This document shows, piece by piece, positions 18,514 to 27,670 of a stretch of DNA of 61,958 bases. The notes under the pieces were generated by a model that saw only the letters and a list, made by a program, of their open reading frames with translations, searched no databases and was not told where the DNA came from. The stretch is from Psychrobacter immobilis (lineage in GTDB: Bacteria > Pseudomonadota > Gammaproteobacteria > Pseudomonadales > Moraxellaceae): NCBI RefSeq assembly GCF_904846065.1, contig NZ_CAJGZV010000003.1, forward strand, positions 1 through 61,958, read 5' to 3'. The position numbers and the translations under genes are program-made. Each line of letters starts with the position of its first letter. The stretch's first letter is position 1.

Positions 18514-19236
18514 ATGAAACAGGCTTTATTGATTTTGTCAGTACTGGGTATGGGCATAGCACAAACGAGTACTGCTGCTGTAACGACCTTTCAAACAAGT
18601 AATAATATAACCAATATTTCTGCGGCATCAAACTACGGTTCATCAAAAAACATCTATAGCACCAAAAGTGGTGCTTATGTTTCTAATAATGATGAAATTA
18701 GTCAAGCAATTAGCAACCTAAGTGCGCAGGCCAAGCAAAAAGAGAATCAGCTTTCATCATTAAACAGCCGCTTATACGCTGAAAAACAACAGCAGCAAGT
18801 CAATAAGGTTCCTGACAGCAATTCAGCCCCCGCTATCGCTGCTGCTCGCGCCTCAAAAGTGGCTTTATCTGGCAGCTCTGGATATTGTGCCCGTTACGTA
18901 CGTAAAGCACTACAATCAGCTGGTTATGAATTTACACCCAATCCTTCAGCCTATCAGTACGCCACTCGTGGCACGCTTGATAAAGCAGGTTTTAGCAAAA
19001 TCAGTAATGATATGCCAACCCAAGTAGGTGATGTTATTGTCTATGATCGCTCATCAAAGCGCCCGCATGGCCATATCCAAATATTTGATGGCGAAAATTG
19101 GATTTCTGATTTCCGTCAGAACAGCATCAGCCCATACAGTGGTGTCTATGCTTATACGACATGGCGTGATTCAAAATATGTGGATGACGCATCCGCATCA
19201 GATCGTAATATCTACCTTGCTATGAATGATAAATAA
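18514..19236 (+). CDS. Secreted CHAP-type peptidoglycan amidase/peptidase, copy 1
   Basis: A 240-residue protein with a cleavable signal peptide (MKQALLILSVLGMGIAQ, then STAA), a coiled-coil segment (about residues 75-110, QISNLSAQAKQKENQL-like) and a C-terminal CHAP-like domain with GYCARYVRKAL (catalytic Cys) and PHGHIQIF (catalytic His). Such enzymes cut peptide or amide bonds in the cell wall. ATG 18514 is chosen because it starts the signal peptide; an upstream in-frame TTG would add 19 unlikely residues. An almost identical gene lies inverted at 52241-52963. A terminator follows at 19276-19314. The role on this plasmid is unknown. Confidence 0.8.
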   Translation: MKQALLILSVLGMGIAQTSTAAVTTFQTSNNITNISAASNYGSSKNIYSTKSGAYVSNNDEISQAISNLSAQAKQKENQLSSLNSRLYAEKQQQQVNKVPDSNSAPAIAAARASKVALSGSSGYCARYVRKALQSAGYEFTPNPSAYQYATRGTLDKAGFSKISNDMPTQVGDVIVYDRSSKRPHGHIQIFDGENWISDFRQNSISPYSGVYAYTTWRDSKYVDDASASDRNIYLAMNDK

Positions 19237-19275
19237 GACCTGAGAAGTCAGCACAACATATTTGTTATTTCCTCC

Positions 19276-19314
19276 AACCCAGTAGTGATCTTAATATCAT
19301 TGCTGGGTTTTTTT
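19276..19314 (+). terminator. Terminator after CHAP gene copy 1
   Basis: Stem AACCCAG / CTGGGTT (19276-19282 with 19303-19309) with a T-run to 19314. The same structure follows copy 2 on the minus strand near 52160-52200. Confidence 0.85.
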
Positions 19315-19383
19315 GTGCTTAACATCAGGGCGTATTTAACCTTTCATGATTTGATCCGTCAGAAATGAACACTACTGATATCA

Positions 19384-19794
19384 TTACTCATGACAGGAGT
19401 TATCGACAAGCGCGTTTAAAATGCCACATGATGACGCTGGTGCACTACTTGCACATTTCTGGCGCAAAACGGTCAAGTGATGCTTTAAGTGCATCAGTTC
19501 TTCCATTCGTATTTCCACAGCATGAATGTGCTCATCTAGCAAGTTATTCACATCGCCGCAGTCCTTGTCAGGCGACTCCCAGTATTCAAGTAAGATTCGC
19601 ACATCATCTAAAGCCATATCGAGCGTACGGCAATGTAGGATAAATTGTAGACGCTCAATGTGCTCTTCATTATATAAACGATAATTCCCTTCGCTACGAA
19701 AAGGCTCGGGTAATAAACGCTCTTTTTCATAATAGCGAATGGTTTCTACTGTGGCACCTGTGCGTTTAGCGAGCTCACCAATTTTGATTGTCAT
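19384..19794 (-). CDS. MerR-family Cd/Pb-responsive regulator (CadR/PbrR type)
   Basis: A 136-residue MerR regulator: N-terminal winged helix (IGELAKRTGATVETIRYYE), a dimerisation helix, and a C-terminal metal site with cysteines in HCRTLDM, KDCGDVN and a CASSAPASSCGIL tail, the pattern of CadR/PbrR proteins that sense Cd(II), Pb(II) or Zn(II). It is divergent from a P-type ATPase whose promoter has the stretched spacer MerR proteins need. It would repress and activate that ATPase and probably the genes behind it. Confidence 0.93.
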   Translation of the reverse strand: MTIKIGELAKRTGATVETIRYYEKERLLPEPFRSEGNYRLYNEEHIERLQFILHCRTLDMALDDVRILLEYWESPDKDCGDVNNLLDEHIHAVEIRMEELMHLKHHLTVLRQKCASSAPASSCGILNALVDNSCHE

Positions 19795-19880
19795 AACAAC
19801 CTCTATGATTTAAATAATTAAAGTGGCTGTAAAGACTAGCGCTAGAGAAATTAAAATTACGAAACTGTAGATAAATAACC

Positions 19881-19911
19881 TTGACTCTAAAGCCACTATA
19901 GGGTTCATAAT
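19881..19911 (+). promoter_or_regulatory. MerR-type promoter of the Cd/Zn/Pb ATPase gene
   Basis: A -35 box TTGACT (19881-19886) and a -10 box CATAAT (19906-19911) are separated by 19 bp, the overlong spacer diagnostic of MerR-controlled promoters. The spacer contains an imperfect dyad (ACTCTAAAG / CTATAGGGT). It lies between the regulator and the ATPase it should control. Confidence 0.8.
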
Positions 19912-19936
19912 ATCATTATTCAAAGGGTAAATTATT

Positions 19937-22138
19937 ATGAAATATCATATTGAAGGTATGGACTGTGCCAGTTGCATCGGCAAGATTGAAACAGCTTTGA
20001 AACGTATGCCTGGGGTTTCTGATGTTCAGCTGAATTTCGCTACAGAAACGCTAGAGCTAAATTTAGCCCCTGGTGCGCCGACTCAGGCTAGTGATATCGA
20101 AAAAACAATCAAAAGCCTAGGGTTCGGCATCTCTGCCAATACTGGTCAACAAACTGTATCGGCTATTGATATTGACAGCGACAATCAGATGGCTCCGCAG
20201 GATAAGCAATGGTGGCAAACTCAAAAAGGCAAACAGGTTGTTGGCCTCGGTATTTTGATGGGCAGCGGTTATGCACTGTCACTACTGTTGCCCGCTTATG
20301 GGATATGGGTGTTTGCCATCGCTGTGATTGTAGGCGTTTTTCCATTTGCGCGCAAAGCCTTAGCACTGGCTAAAACAGGTTCATTCTTTTCAATTGAAAC
20401 GCTGATGTCCGTCGCCGTGCTTGGCGCACTTATCATTGGTGAAGCTGAAGAGGCCGCAGCGGTTGTCTTTTTGTTCTCAATCGGTGAACTGTTTGAGAGT
20501 ATCGCTGCTGATCGCGCTCGCGCTGGCATCAGAGCCTTATCATCGCTGGTTCCGAAAAGTGCGATTTTACTTGATGCTCAAGGTGGGCAGCGTAACGTTC
20601 CAGCGACTTCACTACAAGTGAATGACCTTGTGCTGGTGCGTCCTGGAGATAGGGTATCTGCTGATGGTTCCATTGTTCAAGGTGCGTCCAGCCTTGATGA
20701 TTCGCCCGTGACGGGAGAGTCTGTTCCTGTTGCCAAGACGATGGGTGACAATGTATTTGCAGGGTCAATTAACATCGATGGTGTGCTCCAAGTGCGCGTA
20801 GAAAAGACAGCCGCCGATAACACCATTTCGCGCATTATTGAGCTGGTAGAGCAAGCCCAAGCCTCCAAAGCACCCACTGCCCGTTTTATTGAGAAATTCA
20901 GTCGCTATTACACACCGGCAGTGATGGCTATTGCCGCACTAATTATTATCATTCCACCGTTAGCCATGGGTGGAGATTGGTCGACTTGGTTGTATCGCGG
21001 TCTAGCACTGTTGCTGATTGCCTGTCCCTGTGCTCTTGTACTATCAACACCCGCTGCCATCGCCTCTGGTCTTGCTGTTGGTGCGCGCCGTGGCTTGCTG
21101 ATCAAAGGCGGTAGTGCTTTAGAAACTATCGGCCAAGTGAAGACGGTCGCTTTTGACAAGACAGGCACTTTAACTGAAGGCAAACCACGCGTGACCGATG
21201 TTGTTGCCTTTACACAAGAGGACTCAAGTATTCAAGGTCAGAATTCTCAAGGTCAAGATGAGATATTGGCACTTTTTGCCAGTGTGGAGACTGGTTCTAG
21301 TCACCCGCTTGCTGAAGCCATTGTTAGTCATGCTGAAGCTGCTAAAGTGTTCATACCTGTGGCCTTCAATGCTTCTGCAACTGCCGGTAAAGCGGTACAC
21401 GCAACTGTCGCGGAGCGCGCGCTAGCTATCGGTTCGCCTGTTTACGCAGCCGATGAGGCATTGATTTCATCCACACAACAGGCGCAAATTGAGGCGCTGC
21501 AAAATGAGGGTAAGACCGTCTCTGTTCTTTTCGATGAGCAAAACCGTGAAGTGCTTGGATTAATCGCGCTAAGAGACGAATTACGAGACGACGCTCATGA
21601 AGGTGTGGCTCAGCTCAAAGCGATGGGTGTGCGCTCCGTCATGCTAACAGGCGACAACCGCTTAACCGCTCAAGCACTTGCCAGTAATTTAGACGTGGAA
21701 TGGGAAGCTGAGCTGTTGCCTGAGGACAAACTGCGCCTGCTTAACGAGATGAAGAACAACCGCAAAATAGCGATGGTTGGTGATGGTATTAACGATGCGC
21801 CAGCGCTAGCAACTGCCGATGTTGGCATCGCGATGGGTGGTGGTACCGATGTGGCCATTGAGACGGCCGATATCGCATTATTAAAAAGTCGTGTTACGGA
21901 CATGGCTCATCTCATCGCACTTTCACGTGCCACCATGCGCAACATTCATCAGAACGTCATTTTCGCTTTAGGTCTCAAAGGCGTCTTTCTGATCACGACC
22001 ATATTCGGCATTACTGGACTATGGATTGCGGTTCTAGCTGATGCTGGAGCAACAGTGATCGTTACTCTTAATGCGTTACGTTTACTGCGCTTTAAAGGCG
22101 CGCCTCCACTGGTAAATCCGCCTAAAGTAGTTAAATAA
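19937..22138 (+). CDS. cadA: Heavy-metal P-type ATPase (Cd/Zn/Pb type)
   Basis: A 733-residue P1B-ATPase with one N-terminal HMA domain (EGMDCASC, residues 6-13), the membrane motif CPCALVLSTP, phosphorylation motif DKTGTLT, SSHPL and [10 protein letters not shown]. The CPCAL motif with a divergent CadR/PbrR-like regulator points to export of Cd(II), Zn(II) or Pb(II) rather than Cu(I). The ccmFGHI copy 2 starts 120 bp downstream on the same strand without a clear terminator between, so read-through from the metal-induced promoter is possible. Confidence 0.92.
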   Translation: MKYHIEGMDCASCIGKIETALKRMPGVSDVQLNFATETLELNLAPGAPTQASDIEKTIKSLGFGISANTGQQTVSAIDIDSDNQMAPQDKQWWQTQKGKQVVGLGILMGSGYALSLLLPAYGIWVFAIAVIVGVFPFARKALALAKTGSFFSIETLMSVAVLGALIIGEAEEAAAVVFLFSIGELFESIAADRARAGIRALSSLVPKSAILLDAQGGQRNVPATSLQVNDLVLVRPGDRVSADGSIVQGASSLDDSPVTGESVPVAKTMGDNVFAGSINIDGVLQVRVEKTAADNTISRIIELVEQAQASKAPTARFIEKFSRYYTPAVMAIAALIIIIPPLAMGGDWSTWLYRGLALLLIACPCALVLSTPAAIASGLAVGARRGLLIKGGSALETIGQVKTVAFDKTGTLTEGKPRVTDVVAFTQEDSSIQGQNSQGQDEILALFASVETGSSHPLAEAIVSHAEAAKVFIPVAFNASATAGKAVHATVAERALAIGSPVYAADEALISSTQQAQIEALQNEGKTVSVLFDEQNREVLGLIALRDELRDDAHEGVAQLKAMGVRSVMLTGDNRLTAQALASNLDVEWEAELLPEDKLRLLNEMKNNRKIAMVGDGINDAPALATADVGIAMGGGTDVAIETADIALLKSRVTDMAHLIALSRATMRNIHQNVIFALGLKGVFLITTIFGITGLWIAVLADAGATVIVTLNALRLLRFKGAPPLVNPPKVVK

Positions 22139-22258
22139 AACCCTTCGAAATCAATTAAAAACTAGAGATAGCAGCAGATTTCGGGGTGGGTTCTAATAAT
22201 AAAAATTCCACCGCCACAGTAAACTGCAACCGCATTAGAGTAAATAAGGTTAGACCGT

Positions 22259-24307
22259 ATGTTGATTACAGAATTGGGCTATTTTGCCTTGCTTACCGCT
22301 TTTGTACTGGCGTTATTGCAGGTAATTCTGCCAACTATTGGTGTTATTCGTAACCAAGTTGCTTGGCAACGACTAGCCCCTAGCCTAGCTTGGGCACAGT
22401 TTGCCGCCATGATAACGTCATTTGGCGCTTTGATAGCAGGTTTTTATTATAATGATTTTAGCCTCAGTTACGTCGCGCAGCATTCTAATACGCTGTTGCC
22501 TTGGTACTATAAGTTATCGGCGACATGGGGCGGACACGAGGGCTCTTTGCTGCTATGGATGACCATCATGGCCACATGGTGTGCACTGGTATCATACTTT
22601 AGTCGCGGCTTGCCGTTATCAATGCGTGCGCGGGTATTAGTTATTTTGGCCGGTGTACAGTTAATGATGCTAACGATGCTGATATTTACCTCGTCACCGT
22701 TTGAGCGTACCTTACCCAATCTAGCGGTCGATGGCGCTGATTTAAATCCTGTCCTACAAGATTTCGGTCTGATTATTCATCCGCCCATGTTATATATGGG
22801 CTATGTGGGTATGGTAGTACCTTTTGCATTTTGTATGGCGGCATTGTGGGAAGGGCGTTTAGATGCTGCTTGGACACGCTGGTCACGTCCATGGGCGCTC
22901 GCGGCTTGGGGATTTTTGACCATTGGTATTGCACTGGGCTCGTGGTGGGCCTACTACGAGCTTGGCTGGGGCGGTTGGTGGTTTTGGGATCCGGTAGAGA
23001 ATGCCTCGTTTATGCCTTGGCTTGTCGGCTTAGCATTGCTGCATTCATTAGCAGTCACTGAAAAGCGCGGGGTGTTTAAAGCATGGACCATCATGCTGGC
23101 TATTTTCGCCTTTGCCTTAAGCTTGCTTGGCACGTTCCTGGTACGCTCTGGAGTCCTTACCTCAGTGCATTCGTTTGCCGCTGATCCGACGCGTGGTTTG
23201 GTTATCTTAGCTATTCTTGGCATTATCATCGGTAGTGGTCTATTAATGTTTGCCGTTCGAGGTTGGCGTTTAACCGTTGAAAGTCAATATCAGCTGATTT
23301 CACGTGAGTCCTTTTTAGTGATCAACAACGCCATCATTTTGATTGCAACCTTAGTGGTGCTGCTCGGCACCCTTTACCCTATTATCGCTGATGCTTTTGG
23401 TTTAGGACAAGTGTCCGTTGGCCCTCCTTATTTTAATGCATTATTTGTACCTTTAACGTGGCTGTTATTAATAGCTATGGGTATGGGCTCAAATATTCGC
23501 TGGAAAAAAGACACCCGTCCACTACTGGGTATAGGCATGGTCATCGCCGTTAGTAGCTTAGTATTAGCCGCCATTATTACTTACTTTGTTAATCCATCGT
23601 CTATGCTTAATATTGGTGTGACTTTAGCCGTTAGCTTTTGGGCACTGCTATGGATGGCAGTTGATTTTAAAGATAAAACTAAGAATGCGCCTAATCTTTT
23701 TAACGGTTTGCGGCAGTTGCGTCTGAGCTATTGGGGTCAACAGACTGCTCATATTGGCGTATTGGTTGCTGTCATTGGCATAGCCTTTACTAGTAGCCTG
23801 AGTATTGAGCGTGACGTAGCAATGGGTATTGGCGATACAGTCAATGTTCAAGGTTACGATTTTGAAGTAACTGAATTTTTTGAAATAAAGGGTAGTAACT
23901 TTGATGCAACGCAAGCGCAAGTGGTGGTATCCAAAGACGGTCGTGAAGTGGCGAAACTGACTCCAGAAAAGCGTACTTATATTATCAGCACGATGCCAAC
24001 AACTGAAGCTGCTATTGACCCCAGTCTTATGCGCGATGTTTATGTCGCACTGGGCGAACCTATTGCCGATGGTAGTAACCAATGGGCATTAAGGATTTAT
24101 GTAAAACCATTAATTCGCTGGATTTGGTTAGGGGCAATTATCATGGCTCTAGGTGGATTAATTAGTATGCTTGATAAACGATACCGCATCAAAAAAATTA
24201 AAGCTCCGTTGCTAGTTACTGGTAGTTTGGCTACTTATGGAGTCAATGAGGTAGCTATTGAGCAGGCAATCTCAGTATCGACGATGTCGACACTAAAGGA
24301 GAAGTAA
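22259..24307 (+). CDS. ccmF: Cytochrome c maturation haem lyase CcmF (copy 2)
   Basis: A 682-residue CcmF very similar in sequence to copy 1, with the WWD motif GWGGWWFWDPVENAS intact and the same membrane layout. It differs from copy 1 at many scattered residues and codons, mostly in the periplasmic C-terminal part and the tail, so it is not a recent duplicate. It lies behind the MerR-controlled ATPase gene. The leader just before the ATG resembles that of copy 1. Confidence 0.95.
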   Translation: MLITELGYFALLTAFVLALLQVILPTIGVIRNQVAWQRLAPSLAWAQFAAMITSFGALIAGFYYNDFSLSYVAQHSNTLLPWYYKLSATWGGHEGSLLLWMTIMATWCALVSYFSRGLPLSMRARVLVILAGVQLMMLTMLIFTSSPFERTLPNLAVDGADLNPVLQDFGLIIHPPMLYMGYVGMVVPFAFCMAALWEGRLDAAWTRWSRPWALAAWGFLTIGIALGSWWAYYELGWGGWWFWDPVENASFMPWLVGLALLHSLAVTEKRGVFKAWTIMLAIFAFALSLLGTFLVRSGVLTSVHSFAADPTRGLVILAILGIIIGSGLLMFAVRGWRLTVESQYQLISRESFLVINNAIILIATLVVLLGTLYPIIADAFGLGQVSVGPPYFNALFVPLTWLLLIAMGMGSNIRWKKDTRPLLGIGMVIAVSSLVLAAIITYFVNPSSMLNIGVTLAVSFWALLWMAVDFKDKTKNAPNLFNGLRQLRLSYWGQQTAHIGVLVAVIGIAFTSSLSIERDVAMGIGDTVNVQGYDFEVTEFFEIKGSNFDATQAQVVVSKDGREVAKLTPEKRTYIISTMPTTEAAIDPSLMRDVYVALGEPIADGSNQWALRIYVKPLIRWIWLGAIIMALGGLISMLDKRYRIKKIKAPLLVTGSLATYGVNEVAIEQAISVSTMSTLKEK

Positions 24308-24970
24308 ATGACTATGTCGAATAACACTCCTGAGCAAAAAGATAGCCAAAACAGTAAGCAGCGTAACCCAAAGGCAATGAAAAAAAAGCAGATGAAGCTA
24401 TGGTTCTTAATTCCGCTTATCCTCTTTTTTGGTTTGGTAGTTATATTGTACATGCGCTTAGGTAAACCAACAGACATTGTGACCAATACCGCTCTTGAGC
24501 GTCCGGTTCCTGCCTTTGAGCTGCCGTTATTAGCAGATACTACCCGTACTATCACCAATAATAATTTGCCAGATAAGCCGTTTTTACTTAATGTTTGGGG
24601 CTCGTGGTGCCCAACTTGCATTATTGAGCATCCGTTTTTAATGCAACTAGAAGAGCGCGGCGTTGATATCGTTGGTGTGAATTATAAGGATGAGATTGGT
24701 AATGCGCTCAGTTACTTAAACCGAGGCGGTGATCCATTTTCTATGTCTATTCAGGATTCATTGGGTCAGTTTGCTCTAGACTTAGGCATAACTGGTGCGC
24801 CCGAAACCTTTGTTGTGGATGGAGATGGCATCATTCGTCAGCATATTGTTGGTGAGATTAATGAAGCCAATTGGCAACAGCGTGTTAAGCCGTGCCTGAC
24901 CGTACTTAATGAGGCTAATAAGAACAACGATAGTCCTGATCTCATTCAGGTTGAGGAGATGTGCAAATGA
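24308..24970 (+). CDS. ccmG: Thiol:disulfide oxidoreductase CcmG/DsbE (copy 2)
   Basis: A 220-residue counterpart of the copy 1 CcmG: cytoplasmic tail, one membrane helix, WGSWCPTC redox motif and GAPETF. It starts directly after the ccmF stop. The N-terminal tail is the most changed part; the thioredoxin domain is well kept, so purifying selection appears to act on both copies. Confidence 0.93.
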   Translation: MTMSNNTPEQKDSQNSKQRNPKAMKKKQMKLWFLIPLILFFGLVVILYMRLGKPTDIVTNTALERPVPAFELPLLADTTRTITNNNLPDKPFLLNVWGSWCPTCIIEHPFLMQLEERGVDIVGVNYKDEIGNALSYLNRGGDPFSMSIQDSLGQFALDLGITGAPETFVVDGDGIIRQHIVGEINEANWQQRVKPCLTVLNEANKNNDSPDLIQVEEMCK

Positions 24971-25536
24971 ACGTTACTCGAATAAGAGCTCCTCAAATAA
25001 AACTCAATATAATTTTAAAACTAGCAAGCTTAATACTAGCGTGTTTGCTTAACATGACGGCAAACGCAGCTATTGACGTATACGATTTTGATTCACCACA
25101 GCAAGAAGCTCAGTATCGTGGATTAATAGAAGAGTTTCGCTGCCCAAAATGCCAAAATCAAAACCTTGCAGCCTCTGATGCACCGATTGCACAGGATCTA
25201 AAGCAAAAAGTCTATGATTTAATTAAAGATAGACGTAGTGATGCTGAAATACGCGCCTATATGCAAGAGCGCTACGGTGACTTTATTAGCTACAAGCCGC
25301 CTATGCGACCATCGACATGGATCCTATGGTTTTTTCCACCATTATTATTGCTCGTCTTAATTGTTGGTTGGTTTTGGCAAAGTAAACGCCGCCAAGTTGT
25401 CGCCCGTGGCCAAAACGGCGTTACAGTGAACAGTACTGCTGCCTTGACCTCTGCGGAAAAGGCTGAGCTTGATCGTCTATTATCGCAAGCTGAGAATGTC
25501 GACCACGATATTACTAGCATAGAGGACAAAAAATGA
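24967..25536 (+). CDS. ccmH: Cytochrome c maturation protein CcmH (copy 2)
   Basis: A 189-residue CcmH with a signal peptide, FRCPKCQNQN redox motif and a C-terminal membrane helix. Note FRC instead of LRC before the first cysteine, a mild change from copy 1. The start at 24967 makes the ATGA overlap with the ccmG stop, with GAGGAG upstream. Confidence 0.92.
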   Translation: MNVTRIRAPQIKLNIILKLASLILACLLNMTANAAIDVYDFDSPQQEAQYRGLIEEFRCPKCQNQNLAASDAPIAQDLKQKVYDLIKDRRSDAEIRAYMQERYGDFISYKPPMRPSTWILWFFPPLLLLVLIVGWFWQSKRRQVVARGQNGVTVNSTAALTSAEKAELDRLLSQAENVDHDITSIEDKK

Positions 25537-26813
25537 CTCTATTTTCTACTTTTGGCTTATTTGTAGCTCTAAGCTTGCTGATTGCTCTTATATTTGCGCT
25601 AATTGCTATTATGCCATGGCTACGAGCACCGCGTTTGCAGTCCAAACCAATAGACAATCAACTGCTAGATATTAATGTTGCAGTATTTCGCGAACGTTTA
25701 GCTGAGCTACAAACAGATAAAGACAGCGGTACTATTAATAATAGCCATTATCAAAATCAAAAGCTGGAACTGGAGCGTCAGCTATTAGATGCGCAGCGTC
25801 AGATAACACCTATGGTCACCCCTGATGTCAAAAGCCGTTTAATTGTCGCAGCTTGGATCCCAATATTGGCTGCAATGGCGTACTTACTAATAGGCAATCG
25901 TACGCCCGTGTTTGATTCGTGGACAAGCGAGGACAAAGTAGGACAAGTGGCTGATGACCTATTGACGGCTAAGATTGATAAGCCACCAAAGTGGGCGACT
26001 GAAAACGGTCGTCAGTTGATTAGCGCTATGCAGACCAACGTCCATCGTAACGCTGATGATCCTAATCGCTGGATGCGCCTATCTGAGCTTTTCTTATCGA
26101 TGGAGGCGACTGGCTCTGCTTTAGAAGCCTTATCGCGTGCCTATCGTTTAGCACCTGATAACGAGGAGATTGCTACTACTTATGCTCAGACTAGTTTTTT
26201 TGTTAATGAAGGTCAGTTAGACGCCAATATTCGCCGTGTATTACAAGCTATATTAGCTAAGAATCCGCAGCATGAACGGGCTCAAATGCTCATGGCAATG
26301 GGTGAGACTCGTAGTAGTAACTTTGCCCAAGCGCAAGGTTGGATTAAACGCTTACAAGGCAGCATTGTGGCCAAACCAGGTGATCATACTAAAGCTTTAG
26401 CAAGCTTAGATGAGTTAAGCAACTACGTTAGCACGCAAGAAAAGCAAGCGCTAGAAGGTATTGACGTGACAGTGAAAATTAACGCTAATTTATTACCGTT
26501 AGTGAAAGCTGATGATGTGTTGTTTGTTGCGATACGTGACGTTAAAGGAGGTCCACCGTTTGCCGCCAAACGTTTACCCATTAGTATTATCAAGCAAGGT
26601 GAGGCTAGTATCCGCTTAAGCAATCTTGATGCGATGATGCCAGATCGCACGTTAAATTCAGCTCGTAGTGACAAAACTCAGTTAGCAGTCGTTGCTCGTA
26701 TTAGTCATAGCGGTAATGCCATAGCAGAATCAGGCGACTTATCGGGTAATCCTATAATGATTAGCGTTGAACAGACTCAGGTTAATGTTGAAATCAATCA
26801 ACAGATTCCCTAA
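25533..26813 (+). CDS. ccmI: Cytochrome c maturation protein CcmI (copy 2)
   Basis: A 426-residue CcmI of exactly the same length as copy 1, with two N-terminal membrane helices, a periplasmic TPR region and the C-terminal domain. It overlaps ccmH by ATGA. An IS1595-family element has inserted three bases after its stop, separating the operon from its ancestral downstream sequence without damaging the gene. Confidence 0.92.
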   Translation: MTLFSTFGLFVALSLLIALIFALIAIMPWLRAPRLQSKPIDNQLLDINVAVFRERLAELQTDKDSGTINNSHYQNQKLELERQLLDAQRQITPMVTPDVKSRLIVAAWIPILAAMAYLLIGNRTPVFDSWTSEDKVGQVADDLLTAKIDKPPKWATENGRQLISAMQTNVHRNADDPNRWMRLSELFLSMEATGSALEALSRAYRLAPDNEEIATTYAQTSFFVNEGQLDANIRRVLQAILAKNPQHERAQMLMAMGETRSSNFAQAQGWIKRLQGSIVAKPGDHTKALASLDELSNYVSTQEKQALEGIDVTVKINANLLPLVKADDVLFVAIRDVKGGPPFAAKRLPISIIKQGEASIRLSNLDAMMPDRTLNSARSDKTQLAVVARISHSGNAIAESGDLSGNPIMISVEQTQVNVEINQQIP

Positions 26814-26823
26814 TAAAAAATTA

Positions 26824-27531
26824 GGGGCTGTCCTAGATAACTAGTTCAAACCCTGTTTAACCCATTGTTTTAATTGTAGTAATTGCGACTTTGGGTCACT
26901 GTGATTAAAACGCCACTCACATTCCTTTAAATAGAGGTGAAAATGTTCTTTTGGAACTCCGTTAAACTTACGTAGATGCCGTTTAGCTTGGTTCCAAAAG
27001 TTCTCTATACCATTAATGTGATTCTTGTCATTAACAAAGGTTTTGGAGTGGTTGATACGATAATGAGTAAACTCACTGACATCTAATGCGTTATAGCTTT
27101 TAAATGAGTCAGTATAAACAATGCTATCAGGCTTCACTTTTTCTCTTATGATGGGGATCAAAGTATCTGCTTTAGCATTGGGTATAATACAAGCGTAGAC
27201 CTTGCCATTACGCTTTAATAGACCAAACACGGGCACTTTGCTACCAGCACCTCGCCCTCGCTTGCCTTTACGAGTTCCACCAAAGTATGATTCGTCTACT
27301 TCGATTTCGCCTTCAAATAGACCAGGGTCTTGACTATTCTCGTAAATAAGCAGTCTTAGCCTATGAAAGTAATAACTGGCTGTCGTTTTATTAATACCAA
27401 TTAGGCTTGCTGCTGTTCTCGCGGTAGAACCGGCAACAAATAACTCGATTAGTCTGCTTTGTTTATACCAACTTAGTTTACTCTTTCTCATAGTGCTATC
27501 CTAAATAATTTTACTTATCTAGGACAGCCCC
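26824..27531 (-). mobile_element. IS1595-family insertion sequence (IS1016-like), intact
   Basis: A 708-bp element bounded by inverted repeats starting GGGGCTGTCCTAGATAA and flanked by the 8-bp direct repeat AAAAATTA (26816-26823 and 27532-27539). An 8-bp target duplication is usual for IS1595. One transposase gene fills it. Perfect duplication and an open transposase frame indicate a recent insertion. Confidence 0.93.
26841..27491 (-). CDS. IS1595-family transposase
   Basis: A 216-residue DDE-type transposase with an N-terminal helix-turn-helix (TARTAASLIGINKTTASYY) and the catalytic motifs VDESYFGG, YTDSFKSY and NHINGIENFWNQ of the IS1016-like group. The length is normal for the group and the frame is complete, so it is probably active. 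Confidence 0.92.
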   Translation of the reverse strand: MRKSKLSWYKQSRLIELFVAGSTARTAASLIGINKTTASYYFHRLRLLIYENSQDPGLFEGEIEVDESYFGGTRKGKRGRGAGSKVPVFGLLKRNGKVYACIIPNAKADTLIPIIREKVKPDSIVYTDSFKSYNALDVSEFTHYRINHSKTFVNDKNHINGIENFWNQAKRHLRKFNGVPKEHFHLYLKECEWRFNHSDPKSQLLQLKQWVKQGLN

Positions 27532-27670
27532 AAAAATTATTACCGTAAGTTTCATAATACCAGAGCGGTAAGTGGAGCCGTTTATGAAAGTGGCGCGATT
27601 AATAATCGTATACCAAAAACATATACGTTTAACATTGTTCATTGTATAAACATAGATAAAGGAAACAACT

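Noticed and set aside
17716..19800. Integrated prophage lysis gene for the CHAP protein
   Set aside because: No holin, tail or other phage genes are nearby on either copy, and the protein has an ordinary secretion signal.
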